NCBI GenBank assembly: GCA_027575765.1
Contig: JANBPT010000101.1
Coordinates: forward strand, 1-64,000
Direction of reading: 5' to 3'
Length of the DNA stretch: 64,000 nt
DNA from: Tieghemiomyces parasiticus
Taxonomy: Eukaryota; Kickxellomycota; Dimargaritomycetes; Dimargaritales; Dimargaritaceae
Numbering within the stretch: the first letter of the stretch is position 1; each line of letters starts with the position of its first letter. Positions 1 through 10,338 of this stretch are shown piece by piece. The position numbers were made by a program, and so were the translations under genes. The notes below the pieces were generated by a model, which had not been told where the DNA came from, did not search any database, and saw nothing but the letters and a program-made list of their open reading frames with translations.

Positions 1-361
1 GGTGTGTATCTACTGGTATGCAACCAGTCAGCATCGGATGGCATAGGCTAGGAGGGCTGCCATTGAAACGAGCGACCTTATCGATGCTAGATTCCCCGCA
101 GTTGGACCTACTTTTGATTTTACTAAGCACCGATGGATTTTGGGCAGAAGTGTCGACCTTTTTGGGCGGACGGGGGGTGCCTGTGACCGGTCTCTTTTTG
201 ACCCGTTCCGAGCGTCCAATTTTGGGGGCGAACTCCTCTTGAAGCCTATTTTCAGGTTTTACGATGGGAGGTTTGAATGTGGTTGGTTCCGAGGCAGGGT
301 GAGGCAGGGCGGCAACAAAAGTTACGCAGCACATGGCGACGAGAAGGGTGGCGGTCTTCAT
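1..361 (-). CDS. Small secreted protein, 3' end cut by window edge
   Basis: An open frame reads leftwards from an ATG at 361 to the window edge with no stop, giving 120 codons; the gene is 5'-complete and 3'-partial, or an intron lies beyond the edge. The first 18-19 residues (MKTATLLVAMCCVTFVAA) form a classic signal peptide: a Lys near the start, a hydrophobic core and small residues at the cleavage point. The mature part begins LPHPASEP, is rich in Pro and Lys, carries a KKR basic stretch that could be a Kex2-like processing site, and has three cysteines near the visible end. A TATAAA box lies about 185 bp upstream. I recognise no family. It resembles in style the three other short secreted proteins of the window, but no sequence similarity between them is evident. 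Function unknown. Confidence 0.6.
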   Translation of the reverse strand, partial: MKTATLLVAMCCVTFVAALPHPASEPTTFKPPIVKPENRLQEEFAPKIGRSERVKKRPVTGTPRPPKKVDTSAQNPSVLSKIKSRSNCGESSIDKVARFNGSPPSLCHPMLTGCIPVDTH

Positions 362-545
362 GGTGAGGTTGATGCAATGGGAGGAGTGAGAGGCTAACTA
401 CGTCGGTGGCGTATTGGGACTGCCAGGTGAGGGGAGGGGGTCAATGTCAGCGAGCAGTGAAAAGTTTTGAGTGACAGTGGCCAGGTGTCAGGTATGTGTC
501 GGTATTGGTTTGAGGTGTAGACTAGAGGCGGGCTGACTAACACCA

Positions 546-551
546 TTTATA
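546..551 (-). promoter_or_regulatory. TATA box of the left-edge secreted-protein gene
   Basis: On the minus strand this reads TATAAA, 185 bp before the ATG at 361. The spacing fits a TATA-driven promoter with a leader of roughly 150 bases. Confidence 0.45.
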
Positions 552-592
552 CATTACATCGCTGATTGTAACAGAGACGACAGGGGATTGAT

Positions 593-596
<4 letters not shown>

Positions 597-624
<28 letters not shown>
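597..624. repeat. (TC)14 microsatellite
   Basis: A perfect run of 14 TC dinucleotides just upstream of the TATA box of the left-edge gene. On the minus strand it is a GA tract. It may be a simple slippage repeat. Confidence 0.95.
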
Positions 625-2416
625 CCCACAATCATATGCTGACCGGCTCAGCCTACTAGGCTCTCGTGGGTGAGGCAAGCCCGAGGATAGACCTCCATTG
701 TCTTGAACTTATACTAACGACGCCAGCAAATTAGCGGCCTTTGTGTCAAGTAGCAATGACTCCCGTAGTAGCGCATTTACGGCAGTCGAGTATGTGCCGT
801 TTAAACACGTTGGCGGAGATTTACTGGCTTGTCGCAGCGTCCTTTCGAGCCGATTGCACCAAGTCTCGCCACTCGCCGAAATTAAACGACAAACGTATAG
901 GAAACCCATCAAGTCTTTGTTCTGCGTCATGTTGATCATCCCGAGACCATTCCCTTTTTGTATTAGAGGGATGAGGAAGGGGGTTCATCCGGTGTTATCG
1001 AGTGAAGGTTTTTACTCAACCCTTTGCCGTGTCTATAACTTTGGGCACCGGGTGTGAAGCGGGGATATAAGGCTAATTATTGAACAATATCGTACCTTTC
1101 TTCGGTGACACATCTGCTAGATTGGTAGGGCAATAGTCGTAGATGAGCAATATACTAAGCCCGTCGCTGTCCCGGATCGTCCTGCGCAACGGGCTGCACA
1201 AAGCGGTACCGTGGTTGACGGTCTTGATACAGGACCAGCGGGAAGGGAGGGGGGGTGCAAGACTTTCCACTCGACCCACTCGGCACCACCCTACGGGAGA
1301 GAAGTCAAGGTAAACCAATGACGATGGGGTCACCGGCATGGAGCCGTCAGGTGGCCTTCTCTGGCCTCTCGTTTGCCATCCACTGCCTATCCTTTTAAAT
1401 TGAAGACACCGTGACCGCTGCAATCCGCACACCATCCAGCACCATCGACCTGTGTGTAGTGCGGTCGCCCAAACCAACGACCAGAGGCCGCATTATCAAC
1501 CGCGCCTACCATGTCAATTACCGATGAACCAATAACGACCGCCCCCCAATCCCCCCCCTCACTCTATATCCGTTATACTTACACAAGTGTACTTGGAAGC
1601 TTGCACCTGAGCAAAGGTAATTCCGGTTTCAACTACCTTCCATACTTCTACTACGCTTACTAACTATCGCCGAGAGACTTACGATGCTAACCAACCCTTT
1701 ATCTCGGCACTCGCCCAATTGCCGCCCTCTCTTTACACTTACAGGATGCCGAAGGGGCAAGAGCTCCGCCGAACTAAGCCTAATCTCAGCGCCATTTATA
1801 GGTAGGTTGGGCCTTCATTTAGCGTTGCGTAGGTGCTGCGACTCTCCTATGTATGACGGACTGCGCCAGATGTATATCCGGAAAAACTCTCAAGTGGGAG
1901 AAAGTAGTGGTTCCCTCTAGCTCATATAGGTGGGTGCTCAGTGATGGGGGACCCTGGTAACCTCAAGTAGGCGTAGCGGTACAGCCATGGCATAAGGTGG
2001 GGGGAGGTCGAGGCGGGCTGGCGGGGAGGGGGGGGGTCTACCATCCTTCTTCAAGTCCTATGGGCTGCCTACTTTAAGTGATTACCAAGTATAAGTTGTT
2101 TCGGCTACTACGCCGACTAATCAATCACCACAACTGTCATTTATTAACCTTTGATGATGAATATGCCAATAAATAAATATATATATATACAGGGTGTATG
2201 TGCTTGTGTAAGAAGGTGTTGCCTTCGACATGAAGATAATCAATGTCTGCCGGTGAGCATAAAACTAAGTGTAAGTGGCAGGGAGAGATGGTACTTCAAC
2301 ACATCGAGGAAAGTGTGATGACGCAAGGGAGGAGGAGGGGGGAGGGATGGAAATAATAATAATGGGAAAAAAAAGAAATATCAGGATTTACTCCCCATAC
2401 ATTATATAGAAAGTCT

Positions 2417-5400
2417 TCACGGCGACGATGCGTTTGCATACTTGGACTTGAAGATCCACGAATTGCCTACAATACCCACCCCCTGGCGACTGGCCAGTCG
2501 AAAATAATGGGCCGCCCGGAACTTATCGAGGGGAACTCCGAGGCCGTTCAAGTAACAAAACGCGATATCGTTTTGGGCGTCGGGGTCACCCAGATCGGCG
2601 GCGATCTCAAAGTAAAAGGCGGCGGTGGGGAGGCTGATGGCGACGCCCCAGCCATTTTGGTAGCAAACGGCCAGTTCGTAGAGGGCGATGGTTAGTTCAC
2701 GTTGAGCGACGCGGGTGGCGGCGGTGCTACGGATCCCATCTTTGAGCTCGCGGATCGCATGACTCACGGCCTTTTGGAGGCACCGGAAGGCAAAATCCGG
2801 GTCAGCCCGGCAACCCCAACCGTGGCGACGGGCGAGACCATAGAAAAAGAGTCCGAGGGCCGAGCCTTCCTCGGCCGCCCGCCGGAATTGGGCCGTGGCT
2901 AGGGTCATGTCTCCGCGATCGTGGGCCGCTAGAGCTTCCTGGAGGTACATGTCGCCGGCGTCGTCCGTCGGTTCTAGATCGTCCGGGTTGAAGTCAGAGC
3001 CAGTGGGACTGGCAGCCGTGGTGAGGCCAACCACCAAGGGAGTCGCCGGGCCATCGGCATCACAGTCGGTAGGGCGGGGGGCTGTCGGGCGTTGGGAGGC
3101 CGTGTGAGGTAGTGGTGGTGGTGGTGAGGAGGAAGAGGAGGCGTGGGGCGGTGAAGCTGACGCCGGAGACCCGGCCGGGTACGGGGTTAAATTGCCACGG
3201 TCCCAAACCGGGTCACCGGACCGTTCTAAAGATTCATACACTTCGGATGAAAACCGGTGTTCGACGGGACTGGAGGTGAGCGGGGGGATGCGAGGTATCC
3301 GCGAGGGTAGGGTATTTTCGATAGGTCGGGGACTAGCCAGCGAGGCGTTAGACGAGCAAGGCTGTGTGAACACTGGGCCGGCCGGCACCCTGGCCAGTGA
3401 TTCAGAGGCACCCGCAGACCTAGGGTGGTCAGCAACCGTCTTCTCCCGAGTGTTCATGGGCACGACGACCGCTCCGGAATCAGCAGGACCAGGGCCGTGT
3501 CGTACGACTATTCCGTCGTCTTGAGCCGACTGAAGGGCGGCGCTGATGGCGCCTGAATAATCTTGACCAGTAGGCGAAAAGGCAGAGACGGGGTCAAGGA
3601 GGGGCAGCACCGAAGCCACAGGGGACGGTTCCTGGGACGGTGACAAATCAAGTGAGAGGACTGATGAGGGCATCCCTAGGTCGCAGTCCGGCCGACGCGG
3701 TAAGGGTTTGGACGGACCGGTGGCCCTTGCGGCTGGATCGTCGTCTTCTGCCACACCCTGCATGGGAACCGGGACGGCCCGGACCCGGCCAGTATCGATA
3801 CGCAGGGCATTGTGAGGTCTAATAGAATTGGGAGACGGAGAGCGGGCCAGGGGTGATGATGGACGGCGCACCATGCGGTGAGGCGGGGGCCGAGAGGCGG
3901 CCTGGGCCAGCAGTGGGGGAGGCGATGAAGGGAGGTGATTAGCCATACCCATCACCGTCAGGGGCGGCGGAGACGAGGGTGAGGCGGTAGGAGATAGATT
4001 CGGTCGCCATGGTGCCGCAGAGGACGGCGGGGAACCCCGGGGGGAACCTAGTGAAGGTCTACGGATGAATCCGGTAGTCTGATCGACGGGGGACGTCGAC
4101 GAGACCGAAGACCGGGACGAGGCAGAGGAAGGTGCCGTCTCTACGACCAAGTCGTTCTGAGCGAAGGGTTTGGGAATCGGGGCCGCCAACAGGGCCGTAT
4201 CGTCCGGATCCGAGGCGGCGGAGAGCGCTGAGAGCGTAGAGAGCACGGGTGGGAGGGAGAGTGGCGCGTGGTGGTGGTGCGGATGGGGGTTTTGGTGAGA
4301 GGGCTGGTGGTACACCGGCGAGTGCTCATCCGGGTGGGATCCGGTACTGAAACGCGTGGCTTCGGAACTAATGGCACGCGGGGCCGACGACGTAGATTGG
4401 TAGGCTGGTTGCGAAGACGAGCTGACTTGGTTAGCCAGCGTCGACGGTGGATGGACAGCACCCCCACCATGGTAGTGCTGCTGTGGGTATTGATGGGCAT
4501 GGTTGCCTCCGCCAGAGGTCGACTCGGGCTGTTGAACCCCGGTGGCTGCGCTGTGAGTTGACACGGAAGCCACTGAATCGAGGTCCGAAGTGCAAGAGTG
4601 TAAAGACGTGGTGCGCACAGGGATGCGAACCCGCGGGGGCAGTGTAGGGGTCTCCCTGTCTATTGACATACCGCGGTACCGCGTGGTAACGGCCGGAGAT
4701 TCGGCCGCGGACCAGGCTGGACTAGGTCCATCTAGCCTGCACGGCGGCGTTCCATCAATGGCACTACGGGGTAGTGAACCTCCACGCTCCATATCGCTTG
4801 AGTGGGCCCGGGGCAATGCGCGGATATCCGTCGTTTGGGAGCGGCCCATAGCGGGGCCCAGTGACTGTGACGAGCCTGCGCTACGTGGCGGGGGGCCATA
4901 GCGGTTCGGGGTGACTTGATCGAGCGAAACCTTACGGTCGTGGGGAGAAGTGGTGCCAAAGAGTAAGGTATGGAATGCAGACGTTTCGCCACCAGCAGCC
5001 GGGGATGATGAATCCGGTGGCCCCGGGATACCGAGTTCGGTACTGGGTCGGTAGGTAAAGAGGTGCTGGATAGGGTCGGTGTTACGACCGTAGGTATCGT
5101 TGAAAGCGCGCGGAGTGGTACGTACGACCGAATGGACGACGAATGAGGACCCAGAGTCCGTGCTGACCCCGCGCTGATCGGCAGGGGGCCCCGGGGGGGA
5201 TGCTCCCGCTGGGGGCGGCGAAGTCGAGGTTGTGGGGGAACCAGTACCGCGCATGTAGGCGAGGGGCTTCTCGAACAAGCGGTTCAGGTGCACTGTCATG
5301 CGGCGGGCGCGGTAACGAGAGGTATCCGAGAAGAGGTTGCGATAGCGTTCGTCCAAGCGGAGGGGTAACCTGGGACGCAAACCAGGGTGGGTGGCTGAAT

Positions 5401-6766
5401 GCCTCCCTCTACCACCACCACCATCGTCGTCGTCGTTGTGATGGTCAGGGGGTTGGGAGGTCCGACGGAGTGAGTCATCTATAACAGCCCCTTGAGAATG
5501 CCGGCTGCGCAGGGGGGGATGGTCCGGGCGAGACTCCAGTAGTGGGACGGGGACGGGCCGAGACGAGGGAGACCAGGTGCCACCGTAACTCTCTGGAGAA
5601 GGTAAAGCAGGGGACTCGTGGCAAGGGTCTTGGCGCTCCGCATCAGGAATTATCGTTTGACAGTCCGTTGTGGTATGCGGCGCAGTGGGGGATAGGGGGG
5701 CATGGCTAGCAGAGTAGCTGCAGCGGCCGAGTGGGGACGGTGCCGCGGCCGCACTGCCGGGGACGCCGTGGGTGGAGGTTGGCGACCCATGCCCAGAGCC
5801 CGGCCGCCGCCCGGGTTTTCCCGGGGGGTCGGTGGTGGCCGAGACGGCGCTGTCAAAGGACCGGATGGAGGCATTGCACGGATACACCATGTCGAGCTCT
5901 GGAGACGGCGGGTGCTCGCCGAGAAGTTGGGCAAAGGATAGGCGGCGGCGATCGTCCGCGTTCAGGTAGGGCTGGGAGGTAGCGGCGGTAGGGTACGAAT
6001 CGTACGGGTTGGACGCGGGAAGCGAAGGGATACGGATGGATAGCGACTTGCCCGGTGTTGAAGAAAGGTCTGGGCTAGGGGCAGCCGACGCGGTGGGCGG
6101 ATGGAAAGAGGCACGGGATGATTTGGTCGCGATGGCGTACTCGAGGGCCTCGACGGAGGTCAGAAACCGGTCGTGAGAATGCACAGACGCCGCCTCGGGG
6201 GCGGTGGAGGGTGGGAAGAGATTGCGGTGCTGCTCAGCAATGTCCAAGTCGGACTTGCGAGGTTGAGGCTTCCGCGGCACGGTCCCTGGGGAGAGCTGAA
6301 GCGAGCTGCGAATGGTATCGGCGAGAGACCCGCGCCGAGAGGCATTGGTGGGCGAGGCTTGTGGCGGAACGGTCAGGGTGGATGCTGTGGTGACGGGGTC
6401 ACCCGTGCCAGCCCGGTCGGGTGTAGGCGGAATAGAGACAGTTTCGGCCCGGGGCCGAGCGTTGGCCTTCGGGGCTGTTGTGGGGCTCGTTGAAACGGAA
6501 AACGAGGTAGCCAATTTGACGGCAGGCTTAGGCAGCCACGACAGGACCTTGGCTCGCCGCGGGCTGCTCGGGGGCGGTTCGTCGGCGTAGGCTGGGGTCG
6601 TCGGGAGGCCCGGGCCGTTATCGCAGACGTCTGATATAGTTACACTTGGGACGGTCGGGAAGGGAAGCGGCGACGCAGGCCCCTCGCGGTCGTCCACCGA
6701 GGTTCCGACACCACTCCGCCGGGAAGTCCCCAACGACACGTTCAGGTACTTGCGAATGCCACTCAT
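2417..6766 (-). CDS. Large disordered protein with C-terminal Sel1 repeats (Dsf2-like)
   Basis: A single exon of 1,449 codons starts at the ATG at 6766; the open frame extends seven codons further, but only to a TTG. Residues 1 to about 1265 are low-complexity and rich in Ser, Pro, Thr and Ala, with His- and Gly-rich stretches and many S/T-P sites, as expected for an intrinsically disordered phosphoprotein. About 180 C-terminal residues form Sel1-like TPR repeats, with repeat signatures such as ALGLFFYGLARRHGWG, ELAVCYQNGWGV and AQNDIAFCYLNGLGV, and end in GNSWIFKSKYA. Sel1 repeats are helical scaffolds. In fungi this arrangement occurs in Dsf2-like and Skt5/Chs4-like proteins; the closing GNSW motif fits the Dsf2-like group better, from memory of the family. 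Role unknown; a cortical scaffold or signalling adaptor is inference. Lack of introns over 4.3 kb is notable here. Confidence 0.8.
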   Translation of the reverse strand: MSGIRKYLNVSLGTSRRSGVGTSVDDREGPASPLPFPTVPSVTISDVCDNGPGLPTTPAYADEPPPSSPRRAKVLSWLPKPAVKLATSFSVSTSPTTAPKANARPRAETVSIPPTPDRAGTGDPVTTASTLTVPPQASPTNASRRGSLADTIRSSLQLSPGTVPRKPQPRKSDLDIAEQHRNLFPPSTAPEAASVHSHDRFLTSVEALEYAIATKSSRASFHPPTASAAPSPDLSSTPGKSLSIRIPSLPASNPYDSYPTAATSQPYLNADDRRRLSFAQLLGEHPPSPELDMVYPCNASIRSFDSAVSATTDPPGKPGRRPGSGHGSPTSTHGVPGSAAAAPSPLGRCSYSASHAPLSPTAPHTTTDCQTIIPDAERQDPCHESPALPSPESYGGTWSPSSRPVPVPLLESRPDHPPLRSRHSQGAVIDDSLRRTSQPPDHHNDDDDGGGGRGRHSATHPGLRPRLPLRLDERYRNLFSDTSRYRARRMTVHLNRLFEKPLAYMRGTGSPTTSTSPPPAGASPPGPPADQRGVSTDSGSSFVVHSVVRTTPRAFNDTYGRNTDPIQHLFTYRPSTELGIPGPPDSSSPAAGGETSAFHTLLFGTTSPHDRKVSLDQVTPNRYGPPPRSAGSSQSLGPAMGRSQTTDIRALPRAHSSDMERGGSLPRSAIDGTPPCRLDGPSPAWSAAESPAVTTRYRGMSIDRETPTLPPRVRIPVRTTSLHSCTSDLDSVASVSTHSAATGVQQPESTSGGGNHAHQYPQQHYHGGGAVHPPSTLANQVSSSSQPAYQSTSSAPRAISSEATRFSTGSHPDEHSPVYHQPSHQNPHPHHHHAPLSLPPVLSTLSALSAASDPDDTALLAAPIPKPFAQNDLVVETAPSSASSRSSVSSTSPVDQTTGFIRRPSLGSPRGSPPSSAAPWRPNLSPTASPSSPPPLTVMGMANHLPSSPPPLLAQAASRPPPHRMVRRPSSPLARSPSPNSIRPHNALRIDTGRVRAVPVPMQGVAEDDDPAARATGPSKPLPRRPDCDLGMPSSVLSLDLSPSQEPSPVASVLPLLDPVSAFSPTGQDYSGAISAALQSAQDDGIVVRHGPGPADSGAVVVPMNTREKTVADHPRSAGASESLARVPAGPVFTQPCSSNASLASPRPIENTLPSRIPRIPPLTSSPVEHRFSSEVYESLERSGDPVWDRGNLTPYPAGSPASASPPHASSSSSPPPPLPHTASQRPTAPRPTDCDADGPATPLVVGLTTAASPTGSDFNPDDLEPTDDAGDMYLQEALAAHDRGDMTLATAQFRRAAEEGSALGLFFYGLARRHGWGCRADPDFAFRCLQKAVSHAIRELKDGIRSTAATRVAQRELTIALYELAVCYQNGWGVAISLPTAAFYFEIAADLGDPDAQNDIAFCYLNGLGVPLDKFRAAHYFRLASRQGVGIVGNSWIFKSKYANASSP

Positions 6767-9588
6767 GGGGGGCAAGGTGTCGTTCAAGGCGCCGTTGCAG
6801 GTGACCGTAGCGAGTCAATTGGGTCAAGTCCGACACCTAGCGATTGGGAGGAGTAGCTTGTCGAGCGGGCTGCAACGGTGAGGTGGAGCTGATGGGGGGG
6901 GGGGGGATGCAGCTCCGCACAATTACTGGCGATACAGACACGACTGCAACGCGGACAGGGGGGGGGTCTATGATACCAGCTGGGGCGGAGAGTAAAAAGG
7001 TCTAAATGCGAGCAAGGAGAAGATTCCCTCGTCAAAGCGTGGACAAACGCTGGCGGTATACTAGGGTTAGGCTGCGGACGGCGTGGATGAGCCGACGAGC
7101 CCAGGATACTGAAAAATGGACGACGAGTGCACGCTGGTTGGCCAGGGGGAAGTTTCGACACGCGGTGCGTTTCGCCGAGGTGGAGGTTTTGAACTTCCGG
7201 TGTTGGCGGTGAAAAAACGGTGAAGGACGAAGTGAGTCGTGGGAGCGGGACTGCTGGAGAGTCGTTCACCACACCATTCAAGCCGGAGACGGGTGGATAA
7301 GGCGTCCGTAGCAAAAAATAAAATCAAATCAAATAGCGAGGGACGAGCATGAAAGGCGAAGAGCGGCGAGCGAGAGGTTAGCCCCGAAGGATAAGGGGAG
7401 GGCGCGGGCAAGGTATTGTACCCGGCCATCCTCCACGGTTCCCCGCCCCCAAAAAAGGGTGCAGGCCCAGGACTTGGGTGAGGGGCGAACAAAAGGACTT
7501 GCCCCTTCCACACTAGCATATTTGCGGTTGATTATTAGACCCCCACCGCTCATACACCCACCTTTCTTCTTGTCAGAGTCGATGCCCAGAAGTGCGGCCA
7601 GACGATGCAGATGGGCAGAGGAGAGGTAGGTGGATGGATGCTAAGCCTGCAACCGCCGGCTTTCCGACAGGGGGAGGCGGTGGGCGGCAAATACCGGAGA
7701 GGCGTGAGGGCGGCCAGAGAAAAAGGGAACCGACGCACCATTAGCTAAACAATACCGGTCTCGCATGATAGGTCCCAGCAAACGAGTTGGATCTGGATTC
7801 CTGAGTGTATAAATAGAATGTAGGATAGGAAAAGCATCGAATGGTCTGCTCGGCTGACTTGCCAAGGCGGGACGGTGAGTCAGGACGGCCGTGCCAATAC
7901 CCCAGTAGCTTGGACAGGACCCCGTGGGACGTGCGGGAACATTTCGGTATGGAACAATCGTGGTCTATAAATAGCTTGCGAGCTGTAATGTGGCTATTCA
8001 CAATTGTTCAGAATGGCACGCACTAGGGGAGAGGCCTTGAATCAAGAGCACCGTCTCGCAATTATGAAGAGTGCAGAGGAGTTGGCATGTAGACGTCGGT
8101 TGGCCAGTGGGACGTAGCAGATCTGACGGCCGCAATGATAAATTCAGCGGTACGGTGACGTACTAGGGCGTCGGAATCTCTGAGGTCTTGCTGCGGTTCG
8201 GAAGGGGCCAGTGAATTCAGGAGGAGGGGGGTATATATGCCATCATCCTGACTGGAAGGCCCCGTCAAGGAGATTTAAGGGTTGGAGCATGCAGAGTCGA
8301 ATGGGGTAGGAGCCCACGTGTGATCTGGTGGCGCTGAGAAGGGGGGCGAGGGGTGGAGTGTAGTCAAGGCAAGTTGACTTGATATAGATCTGGGCTAGGT
8401 GCACTACTGGGGAGCCAAGTCTTCAGCTAGACCATGGAAAGGCAAGGCGCAAGTAACCAGGCAAAGCGTGAAGGTGGCTTATGGGTAAATGGCCGTGTCG
8501 GTTATGGTCAACATGCCCTGTACAGATAGTTGATGCACTCAGGAATGACGGACGGGTATACAGCCATGAGAAAGTGTAGTATCGTGAAAACAGACTAGGA
8601 GCCCATATCCGTCTCGGGGCTGTCCCCCCCCGGCCGATCCACTCTATATTGAATGACAGATCCACTCCCACCGCTCTAATTCGCGAGCCTATTTTTAGGT
8701 TCAGGCTGGTGGCCAGTAGATATGGCGGGACAGGGTTTTCTTGCCAATTTTCCTACAGATCGATGCGTACAGTGAAGCTTAAGCACCGCCGCAATCTTCT
8801 GACAGCATGCTGTGCCCATCCGCTCAATTGTGGGGCCTCGTCTGAATCAAGCTGTATGCGCCAAGTAGCAGCGGTTTGTGCTAAAGAGGGGAGGGTTCAA
8901 CGATGTGAAGGGCGCCCCCCCCATCGGCTGTGATATGGTCCACAGGGGGTGGTGCGAGTTGAACACGGGAAGAGTGACCTGGTTTGAATGTCAACTGCCC
9001 TGGATACACAGTTCCGACGCGCATTATTGGTATGACACGCCAAGACATGTTCTCCTGACGAAATCATCCGCGACATCCATCTCTACTTCTTGCGACCCGT
9101 GCCTACTAGTCACATGGCCGCCAGCGATGGCAGTCTAATTATAGAACAGGTTACCAAAAAAAAAACTTTAGTAGAGTTTGCAGTGGTGACAAGGCTGCAC
9201 CGCTACATCATAGCATCCGAGAGAGGGTGGGTGGTACACGCAGGTTTGGCACGGGGTTATATAGAGTGGGACTGTTACAGTAGAAATAGAAATACATAGA
9301 AAAGGCGACCAAAGCGGCTGCGGCCTTGGTGTATGTGGCAAGCGGAAGTTTCTCAGTCAGGGTACAGTATTTGGCTGCAAACATCATGGGCATCTTCTCC
9401 CCACGGTAGGACATGTGGTCGGACTTGCGGGCCAACAGATTGCGAAGGTATTGAACACAGAGCGTGGATCGCCAGAGGCGGTGTTTTTAGACGAGAGCGT
9501 GGTTGTACCGCGGTTCCGGGTTGAGATGGAGGGCAAGGGGGGTCTTGTCATCGATATGCTGAGGAAGAAAATGCGCGGGGCACAACGG
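6767..9588. other. Gene-free upstream region with pyrimidine-rich leader
   Basis: From 6767 to about 7750 the minus strand, the sense of the Sel1-repeat gene, is strongly C/T rich, including a run of 13 C (plus-strand G at 6894-6906). This suggests a leader or promoter of about 1 kb. TATAAATA occurs on the plus strand at 7808-7815 and again at 7966-7973, but no coding sequence with a recognisable start follows either. No further gene is seen. Confidence 0.5.
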
Positions 9589-10338
9589 TTAGTCCAAAAA
9601 CTGGCCCGATAGGATCATCTTGCCCATGGGTGACTCGGGACGGGAGGGCTGGGTTCGGGTCCGGCGTAGCTTATCCACCCGCGGAAGGGTAGAGGTCATG
9701 TCAGCGGCCATCGACTCCGGTGCGGGATGTTCGGCGACGGTGGCTTGGCGTGGGGTATAGTGAGAGGCGGGGCCCTGATTGCCCAACCCACCAGTAGCCA
9801 CAGGAGACCGTTCGGCCAGGCTGTTGGGCGGAGGTACCGGGGTGGCCTGCGAGTATGACATACGACGGAAGGGCGAGGAGAACCCGGAGAAGGATTGGCG
9901 GTGCGGGGCGTTCCGCGGAGCTGGCGGCGAAGTAGCAAAGGATTCACCGTTGCCGCCGCCGGGAGGCGAAGTAGCCATAGCGAACGGTGACACACTCGGG
10001 GGTATACCGCCTTTGGACGGAAGGGAGTGGGCAAAGAACGGTGAGGCCGGTGACAAGCTTGAGGGGGCCATTGCCAGTTGTTGCTGGACAGAATCGGCCG
10101 ACAGGGGGATGCCATTGCCACCACTGGCTGAGTTGGGTGGCGTGAAAGGCAGGGAGGTGTTGATGGAGGAGAGGCCCGCCAGGGTGTGAATGGAGGCCCG
10201 CCGGTGGCTGGCGGCCGGGATGGACATGGGCACGCTGGAGGCAAACGTGGGAATGCCGGACACCGCAGGAGGCGACCCCAGAGTTCCACCCAGAGCCGGC
10301 TGGGCGGAAGAACTATTGCGGCGTTCAACGCTGCTCAT
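9589..10338 (-). CDS. Ser/Pro-rich small protein with conserved-looking C-terminus
   Basis: The chosen start is the ATG at 10338, giving 249 residues. The frame stays open upstream, but that stretch is a C/T-rich leader, and a TATATAT element lies near 10587-10594 on the minus strand. The protein is rich in Ser, Pro, Ala and Gly, with SPP, RRMSYS and SFSGFSSPFRR segments, so it is likely disordered and phosphorylated. Its last 14 residues (SPMGKMILSGQFLD), preceded by a basic RRTRTQPSRPE segment, look far less repetitive than the rest and are probably a conserved short linear motif at the C-terminus. There are no transmembrane segments or cysteines. I do not recognise the family; a regulatory or phospho-binding adaptor (such as a 14-3-3 client) is only inference. 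Confidence 0.6.
   Translation of the reverse strand: MSSVERRNSSSAQPALGGTLGSPPAVSGIPTFASSVPMSIPAASHRRASIHTLAGLSSINTSLPFTPPNSASGGNGIPLSADSVQQQLAMAPSSLSPASPFFAHSLPSKGGIPPSVSPFAMATSPPGGGNGESFATSPPAPRNAPHRQSFSGFSSPFRRMSYSQATPVPPPNSLAERSPVATGGLGNQGPASHYTPRQATVAEHPAPESMAADMTSTLPRVDKLRRTRTQPSRPESPMGKMILSGQFLD

Larger units (their letters stand above)
362..2416. other. Intergenic region without a supported gene
   Basis: It holds the promoter of the left-edge gene, the TC repeat, and the 3' flank of the Sel1-repeat gene including AT-rich sequence at about 2170-2190. Short frames between 700 and 1920 show no signal peptide, motif or splice structure. Overlapping frames at 710-990 on both strands look equally protein-like, which argues for chance. 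Confidence 0.6.

Noticed and set aside
709..1057. Overlapping frames on both strands at 710-1057 that read like protein
   Set aside because: At least three overlapping frames look equally protein-like, none has a motif, signal peptide or splice structure, so chance is likelier.
1073..1477. 134-codon minus-strand open frame
   Set aside because: Trp- and Cys-rich random-looking composition, no homology recognised, no promoter support.
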